Of a stretch of DNA of 64,000 nucleotides, positions 23,041 through 35,659 are shown piece by piece; position 1 is the first letter of the stretch; each line of letters starts with the position of its first letter. The stretch is from Hirundichthys speculiger (Eukaryota > Chordata > Actinopteri > Beloniformes > Exocoetidae). The translations under genes and the position numbers were made by a program. The notes below the pieces were generated by a model. The model ran no database searches and was not told where the DNA came from. It saw only the letters and a list, made by a program, of their open reading frames with translations. The stretch covers positions 2,480,001 to 2,544,000 of the forward strand of contig JAGFBZ010000290.1 of NCBI GenBank assembly GCA_018398805.1, written 5' to 3'.

Positions 23041-25194
23041 CCATCTGAGCGCCTGCCACTAGTTAACTACCTTGACCCTCCCATAAAGTAGTGTGGTGAA
23101 TAAGTGTTTGAGAGCCCAACAAGCTATGTGGTGTCACTCTCTCCCCCTCCCTCTCTGCCTTCCCCTGAGAGTAAACTGGACCAGAGTGCTTTTGTTTTAA
23201 AGCAGCAGACCAAATGATCTGCCTCACTTTAAGAATAACACAAAAGCACATGGTCACATATTGATGAAAACAAACCTTACACCAAGTCTCACCTGATCAA
23301 CGTTCCTCTTAGATTTCTAAGGCTTTTCACGAGCAACTGTCCTGCAGGATACACTGTAAGCAGGTGATGTTGGATGACGAGAGACACAAATGTGGGCAAA
23401 ACTACTTGATATGAACCTTGAAAGGAAAAGTCTGCTTCTCAAAAGGAAATCCAAACGTTATAAGTACATCAGATATCCTGTTCAAACTGCATTAAAAAGC
23501 AGAAAGTATCTTCTACAATAAAGAGAAATTTAAAAACTATATTTATATACTTATATGAACAGTAAACTTGTGCGGTGTATAAATGTTGGTTTGTGCTAAG
23601 AGCTTGTCTCAAAAAGCAATCAAGGCATTGATTTTGGGTGAGAGGACAGTTCTGATACTTTTTTTCACCTAAAACTCTAAAGAATTAGTGTTGCTGTTTG
23701 TCTACCTCAGATACAAATCAATTTTCTTGGAATCTTTCCATATAAGGTGAGTAATCAGAGTGGATGATAGACATGTCCACAATCCTTCCTCAATACTTCC
23801 TTCTTTCTATTCAGTTGGTCATCCATAGTCATTTCCTGAGCATCATCCTCACCATTGCAAGGACTTGACTCATTTCCTGACCATTAATTACCTCTGTCTG
23901 GCCTTTTACGAGGAAGAAGAGGACCCACTAAATTATAATAGTCATACCAGTGAATGACCTGCTACCTTGGTCACTCCTTAAGAGGACAAATAAACCTGCG
24001 TTGGTTAGTTGCCAGTTGGGAGTGTACAAGTGTAAAAGAGTCAGTCAATTGACTCATTTATCATTCTGTACTTTATACATGAGGTGGACTGGCTTAGTCA
24101 GTTGGCTCCCTTTTTGGATTATCAGTTGGCATTTTATTTATTCCTAACAGCATGGGTAGTTAAGCATGCTGATTTGCCGTAAGCTTGTAATCCACACAGC
24201 CTGAACAGCACTTGACTCAGCAAGCAAATGAAAACTGACCATGAGCTGGATCAGCTGACATGCAAACTGCACAACCAGATCTAAGTGGAACTGGTTTACC
24301 TTTATTGCAGTGAGTCAGTCTGAACTGCACTGAATCACAAAAACAGTTAGATAAATTAGCCCCTCTAGTTTCAAGTCTACAATCTTTTTGTATCCAATTA
24401 TCAACTCAAACCCCAGCTTTAGTCCTTTACTCACCTTTACTCACATCTCTCTGGGGATATGTGGCCCAGGCAAGTAAAGAAGAGTCACCACACACACCAC
24501 GCGGTAAGAAAAAGGATCATTATGACCATCAGAGAGAAGAAACATGAGACTTGGGTAACCATGTCAGAAGACTGAATAATAGCAGTAATACTTCTGTAGT
24601 CAAATAGATCAAGTATGTGAAATCAAATTCAGTTATATGTTGGCTGACATATGGAGCTCTAAAATAGACAGGTGGCTAAAGAGAGACCACACAAAGACAT
24701 GCAGTAAACTGAAGAAGAGGAGGAGTGGAGGAGTGTGGGAGAAGAGAGAGAGCAGTTGATGGGTCAAGTACATTCAGTCAGCTTAGTCTGACTTACAGGC
24801 AGAGTAGGGAAAACAATAAGTACTTGTGTGTTGGAACCTTGAAGGCAGCACCACTCTTCTGCTCTCACAATGACCTGCTTTTCACTCAGCTGAGCCTCAC
24901 CTCACTTACATTTACATGGATCCAAAACGAGCTTTAGTTAATCATCTTCATGTCTTGTCGGCTGAAAGTCTTTACATACTGGTCAAAGGATTTAAATGGC
25001 CAAAAAACACGGACCTATTTCTCACTGTAAACACATGGAAGGTGGCCTTCACTCGTCTTATTTGGCACAAGAAACATGTAAAAAAAATCTATGTAAAAAG
25101 ATGTGAGATGACAGTTTATTTCAGCAGTTTCAGATAGATTATTGATAGACAATCAGGTGTAGGTTTTGTTTCTCTCTCTCATTAACATAAGGTA
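23041..25194 (-). other. mecom: Large mecom intron, part 3
   Basis: Mixed-composition intronic sequence. Frames at 23950-24147, 24725-24937 and 24916-25137 have no recognisable product. No repeat family or RNA recognised. Confidence 0.6.
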
Positions 25195-26702
25195 CACAAG
25201 CCCTGAGAAAAATGTTATTGAAAAACAGAATTTAGTGATTTGAAAATCTCACAAAACAAAGAAAACATATTAAATGCTTTCCAACTTTCTACATCGCTAA
25301 TTTTTTAACCTCACTTTTTAAACTGATGGTATTTATTACCATCTTAAGAATGATGGCAGCAACAGTTGGGGCAGGATGATGTTTACCACTGTGCAGCAAC
25401 CCCTCTTAGTAGCCTTAGTACACTGAGGGACTCGGTGTATAAGACTAGTTGCTGGAGTTTGAGAGTGGAATTTTTATATTCTTGTCTAATTCAAGCTCCT
25501 CAACAGTCCTGGGCTCTTCTATGTTGTATTTTTCATTTCATTATACACTAAATGTTTTTTAATTTGTCAAAGTCTGGACTGCAGACAGTTTAGCTCCCAG
25601 ATCTTCTTCTATGACGCCAATGCTTTTGTAATGAATGCAGTATGCAGTTGAGCATCTTGATGAAACATGCAAAGCCTTCCATGTTAAAGACATTTCCTGG
25701 ATGGGAGAACGTGTTTCTCTAAAACCTGTATATACCTTTCAGCACTGATGTTTCCTTTCTGGATGTGCAAGCTGCTGATAGGAGACTAATCCAACCCCCA
25801 TAGCAACGCAGATGCAGGATTTTGAACTGAGCACTGATAACCAGCCAGACGCCCCTTCTCCTCTTTAGTCCCGAGAATACAAAATCTGTTTTCCCCCAAA
25901 AAATGTCAAACTTTACCAAGTCTGACAATGGGACAGGTTTTCAGTCCATTTTAAATGAGAAGACTGCCATGTTTCGTGGTCGCATTTGGCTTCTTCTTTG
26001 CATGAACCTTCACCTGTGGACGGCACAGCAAACTTGTAAGAACTTCATTTTTTAAGTCAGTGACTTTAGGAAGTGCTCTTGAGCCCATACAATTATTTCC
26101 ATTACAGAATCCTCTGTATTTAATGCGGTGCTAGCTGAGAGCCAAGAGATCAGCCTTGTCTTATGTGCATAAAGATTTCTCAATATTTTTTAGAATCTTT
26201 TCTATGATATTCATCACTGCAGATGACAAGATATTATATCGTTTTCATGTTCTAGGATGAGGAACATTATTCAGACTTTTTTTTTTTCACTATTTTCACA
26301 CTGTATTTTTGGCAGCATTGATGACACTTCTGCCCATGTTTGGATCTGACTGACTCTCTAAGAAGGTCTTCTTATACCCAGTTATGTCACTGACCTGTTG
26401 TCAATTTACCTAATGAGTTGAAATCATTTACCTCCAGGTGTTTCTGTTTGTTTGTTTTCTTGCTCTACATATTGTTCCACCCTTTTGTTGCCCATGTCTT
26501 CACTTTCCTGAGACATAGTTGCTGCCAACATATTAAAAAATTACATTTCAAATTTTCATAAAACTGCAATATCTCACTTGAATTTTTTGACATGTTTTCT
26601 ATTTTCCTTTACGAACAAAATATGGGTTTATGAAACATTGAAATCATTGGATTCTGTTTTTAATATACATTTTATACAGTGTCCCAACAGTTTTGGAATT
26701 TG
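25195..26702 (-). mobile_element. Old Tc1/mariner-type DNA transposon, about 1.5 kb, inactive
   Basis: Inverted ends are visible: left AAAAACAGAATTTAGTGATT (from 25221) against right GAAATCATTGGATTCTG plus TTTTT (26640-26661). The right terminus carries GTCCCAACAGTTTTGG (26681-26696), and an internal ATGGCAGCAACAGTTGGGGC word at 25351-25370 recurs in related form near 26518-26530. This matches from memory a fish-wide element whose ends read TTGGGACA / TGTCCCAA and whose antisense frame is a Tc1-like (IS630-type) transposase. The copy is broken by stops and frameshifts, and the extreme left end is eroded. Confidence 0.75.
25719..25928 (-). pseudogene. Tc1-like transposase fragment inside the 25.2-26.7 kb element
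   Basis: A 69-codon open stretch on the minus strand. It contains FVFSGLKRRRGVWLVISAQF, which I align by memory to the family's LRTKEERDHPACYQRSVQ-type region, followed by KILHLRCYGGW in place of the VMVWGC-type block, and ends near the GTINAERYIQVL-type region as ETSVLKGIYRF. Key residues of the conserved block are lost, so it is a dead fragment. Confidence 0.6.
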
Positions 26703-28149
26703 GAAAGTGAAAGTGAATATCATTTGTCAAAGAACAAAGAGGATACCATTAATAAAACTCAGGGCAAAAGTTTACAGGCAACAACCTTGGACCAAGTGAA
26801 AATAATATTTGTCCGACCCAATATGTCAATAATAACCTCAAAGAATTTTAACATTTTTCCATCGCATGGCTCTTAACTTGATGCACAAGATGTTTTTTTT
26901 TTTTTTTTTTACTCAGAACTGCCTGACATTCAACTTTGATAAGAAAAGAAATCCTAAAGGAATGTCATCTTCTCTTAATTTGGTGAAAGGATGTGATCCT
27001 CTGTCTCCATGTGTTCTCCTAAGCGTGGCAGAGCCCCTTCAGATGTCTCTAACCTCATGGCACATGTTAAGTGCTAAAAACTGGACGTGTGAAGAAATGG
27101 AGGTAAAGGAAGGCCTTGTTGGTGGAAAAGAGGGCTTAGTGTTAATCGAAGATTTCCCAGAAGGCCCGTAGTTATTGCCACAGGACAGAAAGAGTGAGAG
27201 CACAAAGGGTAGGCATAGAGGTGAGGAAACCAGAGAAGACTTATATGAGAGATAGACTAGAGATGGAGAGGAAAGGAAGGAGGCATGGAGGGCAGGCGGC
27301 ATTCCTGTGGCCACAGCTGTGGAAGCTGCAATCACTAAAATGCAGCGCTGTTTCAAGCCGGCGATTTCTGGACCTGTTACAAACAAAATAAAACAGCACG
27401 ACACGTCTGTTTTTTAAATCAAAGAAGAGACCAGTAATCAGCCTGCTGGAGTTGACTAGCTCCCATCCTCCTTCACTCTCTCAATCCTTCTCTCTGGCTG
27501 ACTATCACTCCCCTCCATGGCAGGGATGACCCCATCTCTGCCTCTATATTTGCCCCTCTTTGTTTACCATTGCCCAGTTGAGGCAGGGATTGGAGGCTGA
27601 GACCATCTATCATTGGCTTGACAGTGGGCCCCAGGCGGGGATGGCCCTGTTATTTGGACTCTGTGATGACTTCCTCAAGAAGGGGGGCCCCTCCTTCCCT
27701 CATAGGCCTGGCATGGCTGAGGTTTGGTTTGGAGGCTCTATACCTTCTCTGTATGTCCATAGAAAACACTCAGAATTCGCTGACTGAACGCCGGGGTCAT
27801 GCTAGGGTGAGCAAGACAGATAGAGTGTGGAGTTGGAGTAAAAGAGGTTGATGGAGCCCAAGCTGCGACGCTGGGAGTTTTTTTGGTAGCGTCTCCAGTC
27901 CCAACGAGTGCTGAGATGAAGACTTCAGCAGGGATAATAAAAGACGTGGGGCGTATTTGAAAAGAGAAAACAAGAGACAGCATCTGGAGTCATTTGAACT
28001 TGTGTGTTTATTTGATTTTGGTGTGCACCCTTACTGTGTGAACATCCTCGACAAGGATGTGCCTAAAATATGCAATTCCCCCCTGATAGCCGTCTTCCCT
28101 GACTGCTTCACACAGTCCACCTCTTTCCCTCTTTCTGGCTACTCCACTC

Positions 28150-28163
28150 ACCCCCCCCCCCCC
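28150..28163. repeat. Poly-C tract (C14)
   Basis: Uninterrupted C run within a pyrimidine-rich stretch at 28120-28185. Confidence 0.95.
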
Positions 28164-29264
28164 TCCTTTCCTCCCTCCCTCTCAGGCACCACAGACCAGG
28201 ACTTCAGATGGGCTGTTGTACTATTGTCTTGCTGCTCAGATCACATTATCATTACAGCCAGCTATAATTGAAAACAGAAGTCTCTCAAATGGACTACACG
28301 GTGACACGGGTAACTGTCTCCTCTGATATTCTCACCCTGGCTAATTTACCCTCTCATCTGCATTCAACTGAGCACAGACAAGAGAGCATGACGGCAGACA
28401 CGGACTCTGAAATTTCCACACAAACATATCCCTCTCATGTTTCCAGATTTCCAGTTAACATTTACATGCTTTCATGGTCACGTTAAATCCGGAAACTGTA
28501 CGTAACGTGAGAGTGACGTTTAAAGTTGGTTTACAAAACCTTACAGCTTGTACTTGGAACGAGGAAACCGGTTGTTCGAGGTCTAAAGAAAAAATACCAA
28601 TATACTACTTACCATGTGACAGGATCAGATGTTTGTCACGGCCTATGGCTCTCTGCTGTTTCTCTAGGAATTACCAGTCTACAAACCTATAACTCTTTGG
28701 TGCAAGTTCAATAGAGTACATGCTGTAAACCGAAGTTGTGAAGCTGGAACATGCCTGGGCTATCTGTGAGAGTGTCTGGCTCTGCCTGAGGAGCCTCTCT
28801 AACAAAGAGTGCACACACTTCATTAGCACTGTCCGTGAGAAGGAAGGAATCTTACACATGGAATCACTCCTGATCTCCCGTCTCAGGCTACCGCTGTGCA
28901 GAGCCTGGACTCGCCGGCTTCCTTCCTTCAAAATCCTTCTGGCCTCTGCCTAAACACAATACGCATTTTGTTCATATCCAGCTTCATTGAAAAGGGAGAC
29001 ATCCAATACGCAGGAGGTAAGGTTACAAACTGTCCTGACACCCACAGGTGTGGAACTCTCGAAACCTTCAAAACATCACTTATGGTTAACCCCCACTCCC
29101 CCCCAATCTCTTCCCAAAGCGCAACCATCACCACCGCTGCTGCCGCCCCCCGTAAAGCTAACGAGGAGGAGGGTGAGGAATGAGTGTGCATTAATAATGG
29201 AGAGAGCGCTATAATAGACCAGTTGGTGCTATTAGAGTGAACTCAGTCATTGCTCAACACAAAT

Positions 29265-29268
<4 letters not shown>

Positions 29269-29290
<22 letters not shown>
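29269..29290. repeat. (CA)n microsatellite
   Basis: CA run of about 11 units following a GCGCGC word. Confidence 0.95.
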
Positions 29291-29295
<5 letters not shown>

Positions 29296-30415
29296 GTGCA
29301 AACCAAGAGAGCTTGCTCAGCTGCTGTCTCACATTGCATCACGCTGCTCTGCACCTTCACATTAACACTCGCCTTTGCTCTCTCAATGTCCTGCTCTTTT
29401 TCAATGGCATCAAATGGTCGGAGGCGACAAAAGCAGAGAGGGAGAGCTGCCAGCTGCCCCACTGAACTCACAGAGGTTCACCCCACGACCATGAACGTGG
29501 CAGTGACCCATCCCCTCACAACAATAACATTATTCCACTAATTTACACAAAGTAACTCCTCTTGTCTTTGTGAGAATTACCCACTAGACACATCTAAAGC
29601 CCTGCATTTAATCAACCTTTGTCCTTTGAAGTACACGGGTCTGGTGTCTTTTGGAATTATACACATCTGCTGTTCCCACCGAAACAGCCAGGCTGATGTT
29701 TTCATCAGTATCTTGATTTTGTTTTATTCTGTTTGTTTCCGCTTTTATAAGGCTGTTTTAATAAGCATTCCAAATTAAAAAAAAAAAAATTTAGGAAAGC
29801 TTTTCATCAAAGAAGAGAAGAATATTTATCAGGAGATTTAAACTCTCAATTATTTTTTCCATCAGAAACAATTTTCTTCATGGTTTAAAAGCTATTTGCA
29901 TTTTGTTTGAGGCTTACAAACTGGTTTCTTTGGGGTTTGAAAGCTATTTTGTTATGAGCAGACCAATTTTAAGGTCTTTTCTTTTACTCTCACGTGTAAG
30001 TGATGTTTGCTCAACTCCATCAGGCTCGCAAGGAAAAAGCGTTGTTTGTTTTGTTTTCTGATTAGACTCATTTTTCCAAAGATGAGCAACGAATGTGACT
30101 TGCAGATTGTATTGGTATGAACCCAAGCACTTAAGAGTCCATGTGGGACCCTTGTGAAAATGCAGTGTTATATTAATATTCTGGCCTTCTGGGAAGGTTT
30201 ATCTATAATAAGGATGACCATGGCTCCACTGGACCGTATAGGTGTCCAAAGACTCACAAAAAAAACTAAACTGACTGATGAAACTGGACATTTTCAAAAG
30301 CTGAATTTTAACTAATTCCTCACAGAGTTTTGATATGATCATCATGATGTTGAGCCAATGAAAACTAAGCTTTTGAGATTTTGCAATACTGTGAGACCAT
30401 GGTGAATTTCAAAGA

Positions 30416-30453
30416 CCCCCCCCCCCCCCCCGCCAAAAAAAAAAAAAAAAAAA
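30416..30453. repeat. C16 tract followed by A19 tract
   Basis: A long C run, CGCC, then a long A run, immediately before the MITE at 30.46 kb. Confidence 0.95.
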
Positions 30454-30454
30454 C

Positions 30455-30882
30455 TAGAAAAGCACTCAGAGAGCGCAGACCTCCGCCAAGCGCAACAATT
30501 TCCCCATATAGCTATTTACAGATTGCCATAAAATCCGCGTTCTGGATCAGATCCAGATCAGCCTTTGAAATTTGATAGAGGTTTCCCATTGTCAATCCCT
30601 GAGTGAAATTTCATGAGTTTTGGGCAATAATTAACGGAGATATTGCAAAACAAACATTTTCGGCCCCATTGACCGCAATGTTATCGAAAATTCAGAATCC
30701 AGGATTTCTTCCGGATCACACCCAAAATGAAATTAGTTCTTCCTTTTCACATTTCTGACAACTCCTGAAAATTTCATCAAAATCCATCCATAACTTTGCG
30801 AGTTATCTTGTACACAGATAGACAGACAGACAGACAGATAAACATTGGCAAAAACATTACCTCCTTGGCGGAAGGTAAAAAA
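30455..30882. mobile_element. Short-TIR MITE with internal GACA repeat
   Basis: ACCTCCGCCAAG at 30479-30490 faces CCTTGGCGGAAGGT at 30863-30876, an imperfect terminal inverted repeat. The interior carries the conserved-looking words TCCCTGAGTGAAATTTCATG, CCATCCATAACTTTGCGAG and GACAGACAGACAGACAGA (about 30821-30838). I recognise this combination as a non-autonomous repeat found in many fishes and invertebrates. No coding capacity, and the transposase family is not asserted. Confidence 0.7.
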
Positions 30883-31080
30883 AAAAAACAATAATTTACA
30901 CATAAATGGTCCAGTCATTCAGAACTAGAAGATATCTTGCCCTGTGACAGGAAGTGACTCTACATGTGTCAAAATAACTAAACTAATATGACTAATGTGC
31001 CAACTTAACTTGTATACATTTAATATAGTTTAATATGCCAAAGGGTTTTCAGGCAGTACAATTATGAATTGTATTTAAAA

Positions 31081-31124
31081 ATCCATCCATCCATCCATCC
31101 ATCCATCCATCCATCCATCCATCC
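31081..31124. repeat. (ATCC)11 tetranucleotide microsatellite
   Basis: Eleven perfect ATCC units (GGAT on minus). Such arrays often terminate fish SINE or LINE copies, but no element body is recognisable beside it. Confidence 0.97.
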
Positions 31125-32744
31125 ACTTTGTATCAGCATGAAGGGCTTTAATATGATGAGTCCTCTGAGGCCCAGCAAGAGTCTTTGGTTTGCTGTTTCT
31201 CTCTCCGTTCGTCGGGGCTATTGCTCCCCTGGGTTGTCTGAGTGGCTTCAGTCTAATTGGCCAGTTGGGAGGATTTTTTTTTCCTTCTTGTGAATAACTT
31301 TCTATCAATGGTGTGTGAAGAGTGCACTGTTGTTTCTGTTTTCTCTTCCTCTCTCGTCATATAAGCCCTGACATTTTCTGCGAGATTGAACACAAGTGAT
31401 TTGAACGCGTTGGAATGATCACTGCCATTCTCTCTCTCTTTTATTTTTACACAGATATAAACACTCAGATAAACGCACGTTATTTGGGTGAATGCTCACA
31501 CCTGCTTTCCCCTTGACTAAATCACTAAGTCTACATCTCTCCCTGGTGGTGTGACCTGTAGGTGAATCATTGTCAAATATTGTCTCAGGATTTTCTCTCT
31601 TTCTTTCCTCCTTGTTTAGTGTCGTTTTTTTCCTGAAAGACTCTTATCAGTCTGCCATGAAGGTCTTTTCTTCCCTTGGTTATTTCCAGAGAAAAAGAAG
31701 AAAGAGAGCGGGTCTTTTTGAAAGACCAGAACAATGACACTTCATTGAAATCCCTGGCCTGTGTACATTCCACAATCTTGCACAATAACTTACCATAGGT
31801 GAAAGGAAGAAGGGAAAAAAAGAAAGATAGCTCACATAATGAAAGGATAAAAGCAATAAATGAGCAGAGATAGGGGTAAGGAGGTGAAGAGGTAATCTGT
31901 GTTTGTAGGTTTGCTTCCTCAAACCCTCTCAGTCTCTGAGGTCATCGCAAAGTTTCTCGAATGGTGGGTGGCACGGAGGTATCAACACACTCCATGTGTG
32001 TCAGTGCTGGTTGTGATATTTGGACACGTATGTGTGCATGCATGTCCTCCTTTTCAGGAAATCAGAAGTAATTGTGATAATGACCTGAGTACAAGTTCAC
32101 ATCCCAGACCATCATGCTGAAATCAAAGATTCACTCTAAAGCAAAAGACCACAGACTTACAAAAGCTATAGGCAACTTAATCTGAAAGTAGAGCTTGTCA
32201 GTAAACTTGATCTGACAATTTAAGGCTGCTTCTATTGGGTTGCAGTTCAAAAGAGATTAGGTATGCACCATTTAGTCATGCAGCTCTTGAGCCAGAATCG
32301 TTGGTGAGGGAAATCAGTCCAAAGGAAATAGGATCTCATCGGAGGAGATCCAGATCTGAGACCAGCTCATAAAACTGTCCCTCCTAATGGATCACCTCAT
32401 TTGAACACGTGCTCTGCACACATCAATGCGTGGAAACACAGTGAAGCTGACCATGAGCGCACCTGGATGCAGGTAGACAACGTGAAACATACCTTTCCTT
32501 GCCACAGTTGTTCTTAGAGGATGAGCTGAAAACTAAACTCATGAATTCATAATACACAAATTCATGCAGATTGTTTGCTGAGCCGTGTCATATTTGCATG
32601 TGTGTTTCAAAGCAAACAGAGCAGTGTGCACTGGTCCTGTGATGTGGGCCCGCTCTCTCAGGAAAGAGCGCACACACATTCACATCCACACACACCAGTA
32701 ACATTCCCTTCTGCCCCCTCTGGCCGAGCCCAGAGTTTGACCTC

Positions 32745-32900
32745 CCTGTGTCACTCAGTCCAACAGGCAATATTTGCTTTCGTCATCATAAATATTAAAT
32801 ATGTGCAGGGGCAAATATTTGGGTTTGGCAACCTCAAAGTGGTAAATGAATTAATGTATTCACATGAGGGGAGCAGGGGAGTCAGGGTGTTCCTGCACAC
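32745..32900. promoter_or_regulatory. Candidate conserved non-coding element
   Basis: Complex sequence with GGCAATATTTGC, CATAAATATTAAATATGTGC and GGGGCAAATATTTGGG, then AATGAATTAATG. Two GCAAATATT/AATATTTGC words in opposite orientation are forkhead- or POU-like. Confidence 0.33.
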
Positions 32901-32987
32901 ACATGGGCTTTCAGCTCCTCCAGGTCTTTACCGTAAAGGCCTGTCAGTGGTCACGCAGGGGAAGACCCACAACCTCTAAGGAATGGC

Positions 32988-33011
32988 AAAAAAAAAAAAA
33001 AAAAAAAAAAA
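32988..33011. repeat. Poly-A tract (A24)
   Basis: Uninterrupted A run; no retroelement body recognised upstream. Confidence 0.95.
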
Positions 33012-33983
33012 GGCACATGAATGAAATTTACTGAGGGCGAGGAGTTGTAAGATTTTTCTTCTGTCATCTCTGCAGCAGCAACTTACATTTGCACGCAAAC
33101 CGTGAATCATTTTAAGACATAGAAATACACTACTATACAATGATTTTAATTTATCCTGCACAAAAGTAAGATAACAGCTTACCTATGAAAAAAAAAATCT
33201 CTATTGTTGAGCTTATAACAACAATCAAACTTGCCAAAAACAATTCAAAAAGAAAAAAAAAAAACTCTTCCTGACTCTCCTCCTCACATGCACGAAATTT
33301 GCCAATACTTGTCACGGTTTTTTCATACTGATTGCACGAGTGTTCTCCCGTCTCATCTCCAAAAACAAAAATGTAAAACCTGTAAATCCATCAAATACTG
33401 GGAAGTGAAAACACAAACATTGCATGAAAATCCTGAAGTATTGCATAAATCAAATTTAAAAACATGAAGACAGAATTTGTGATTCTGTGAGCTGTTCAAA
33501 GGGGGGTGTACTTTCATCACTCTGTCCAGTGTTATTTGTGTGATCCGAGCTCAGACTTTGCATGATTAGTCACATCTTGTTTATATTATTCCTGCCCAGA
33601 AAAGAAGTCAAAAAAAAAAAAAAAACAGGTGGATGACTAATAGTGCATATTTTATGAAAGAGTTTCTGCTTTTAATACAGAATTATCCTATAGTGCTTTT
33701 TGACCTGGTGAACATCCTAAATGTCGATCCAAACAGCAAACGCTCAGGGCGAAGCCTTGCACAGCACACCAGCCTGCTGCTGAATCTCAGGCCTGTGCAG
33801 TCCCTTCAACAAGCTTCACACGCGTGGCCTCAGGGAAACAAACTGCTCTTGAGCAGCTGCCCTGTTCAGAATAGATGTGGGATCAATCCACATTTAATGA
33901 TATGATTTAGAAATGTCTGGTGCTGAACAGCAAAGTGGTTCCCAGATGTTTCTTTTTTTTCCGTCTGATCATTTTGTCCATGT

Positions 33984-34226
33984 TAAATGGACTGTATTTA
34001 TATAGCACTTGACCACTCAAAGCGCTTTTACACTACAAGCCACATTCACCCATTCACACAGCACCTCTTAGTCTCTAGGCTTTTTCTCTATCACACACTC
34101 AGACATTGATGAATGAATCAGGGGAAATGTGGGGTTCAGTGTCCTGCCCAAAATTACTTTGGCATGCACACTGCGGAGGCCAGTGACGAACCACTGACAC
34201 TCCAAATAGCAGATGACTGCTTTACA
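33984..34226 (+). mobile_element. Teleost-common interspersed repeat, degraded
   Basis: It begins AAATGGACTGTATTTATATAG, continues CACTCAAAGCGCTTTTACAC and CACATTCACCCATTCACACA, and later GGGGTTCAGTGTCCTGCCC and TTTGGCATGCACAC. I recall this word order as one of the most frequent short repeats of percomorph fish. It has no coding capacity. The superfamily is not asserted, and the 3' end is approximate. Confidence 0.65.
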
Positions 34227-35659
34227 AAACTTGCCAAAATGTATATTTAACCATATTCCAATCTCGTAAGAGGAGTGAACCACCTAGCTGTAACTAGTTG
34301 TCCTCCCGTCTACTGTGATATGGCTGAATCCAAGAATACAAGTCCGTTATCTCTCATGGTGGAAAGAAGACTCTCGGAGGGTTCCTCTCCCGCTCCGTCC
34401 GTGGACAGGAGAGGACAGTGAACGAGGGGATTTTAAGAAGGGTGGGAGCCTCACACATTGTTGTTGGAAGAGTCTGAAGTACTGGACCTCCTGGAGCGCC
34501 TGACAAAGAACCCAACAACAGAGAGATGCACTGCATCAAACCAGTAGGACAAGAGAGGTTCAAAAAGCATTCTTTGGTGGAGCCTTACACCCTGGCATCC
34601 CTGCACCCTGGCCCAGCAGGGGTACAAGCTTCTTCACACAAACACAGTGGGAGGATGAGCGGATGGGACAGGGAAGCAATACAATGGAAGGAACAGAGGG
34701 AAGCTCAAGAGGACAGTGTGAAAATGAGAAAACATGAGACACTCAATACTGCAGTCATTGTAATGGCCCAGCGTCCGTTGTCACTAACGCTTAATAGTCC
34801 TGGCAGCTGCTGTACTTTTGTTCTTTTTACTTCCATTAACCAATCATTATCAGACTATATCAGTGAGCAGTTTTCCCTTTTTTTTTTTTGCTTTTTTGTT
34901 TTGTTTTTTTTCCTTAAGACCATCATCATGGTAGCCACTGATGAGCACTGTGAAAGTAGCTGCCATTCATTAAAGTTCTGTATTGATGGAAATGCCAATC
35001 TGAGCAAAGCCAAGCCAGGCAGCTCTCTGCCAAACCCCAAACTGCCTGCTGTTGTAACCCTGCTTGGCATGCCAAAGGAGAGCATAATGCGAGTCAGGTC
35101 CAACTTCTTTTTGGGTGCCAAGAAGAACTCTGTGTAACCCCAAACACTGACGGGGAGCCAGTCCAAATGTGAATGTCCTCAAAGAAAACCAATAAAACAA
35201 CACTGTCATTGTGGCATCCCAGAGACCAGGCAGCTAAGGATGGACTTTTCAAATCCACTTTGTAATGTATACATCTGTTCTTCAGTCAATTAGATGGTTT
35301 ACAGTACATGTAAAGATAATCTAAGAATACCCTTCAGGAAAAACTGGTTTGAAATAAATTTGGTTACTCTGTATATCTGTCTTGTTTATACATGCTATAA
35401 ATATTCTTCCCGTCATTCTGTCATCTCTTTACCTGCTTGTGAGAATGGCTGCCTCCCTGTCCATCCAGAGACATGACTGTATCCAGCTTAGGAAAAAAAA
35501 AAAAAAAAACACAAACTGGAAAGTCATTTTATCATAAAAAATTAATTGAAATCTGTCACTGCTCTTCTAATAAATGAGAAATAAAACCAGTCGCTGTTTA
35601 TTTTGCTCTGGTTCTGCTGTCACTGAGTTTACTGCAAAGAAAAAGTCTTTCCACTAAAC
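34227..35659 (-). other. mecom: Large mecom intron, part 6
   Basis: The long plus-strand frame 34526-35137 (203 codons) crosses a T-rich tract and has no recognisable domain, and antisense frames overlap it extensively. I treat all as chance. No other feature except A/T tracts (34878-34919, 35493-35508). Confidence 0.6.

Larger units (their letters stand above)
26703..30454 (-). other. mecom: Large mecom intron, part 4
   Basis: Complex intronic sequence with T-tract (26890-26910), C14 tract (28150-28163), (AC)n (29269-29290) and A-tracts. 28700-29240 is complex enough to be a weak regulatory candidate. The minus-strand frame at 27039-27404 (121 codons) and others have no domain I recognise. 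No exon evidence. Confidence 0.6.
30883..33983 (-). other. mecom: Large mecom intron, part 5
   Basis: It holds a (TCCA)n array, an A24 tract (32988-33011), an A-tract (33610-33625) and a complex CNE-like block at 32745-32900. Plus-strand frame 32575-32979 (134 codons) is open across that block but shows no domain, codon bias or splice signals, so I treat it as chance. Confidence 0.6.

Noticed and set aside
32575..32979. 134-codon plus-strand frame possibly coding
   Set aside because: It crosses CA-rich sequence and a non-coding block with AATATT words; no homology recognised.
34526..35137. 203-codon plus-strand open frame
   Set aside because: It crosses a T-rich tract, has no domain, and is overlapped by several antisense frames; no splice or codon-use support.
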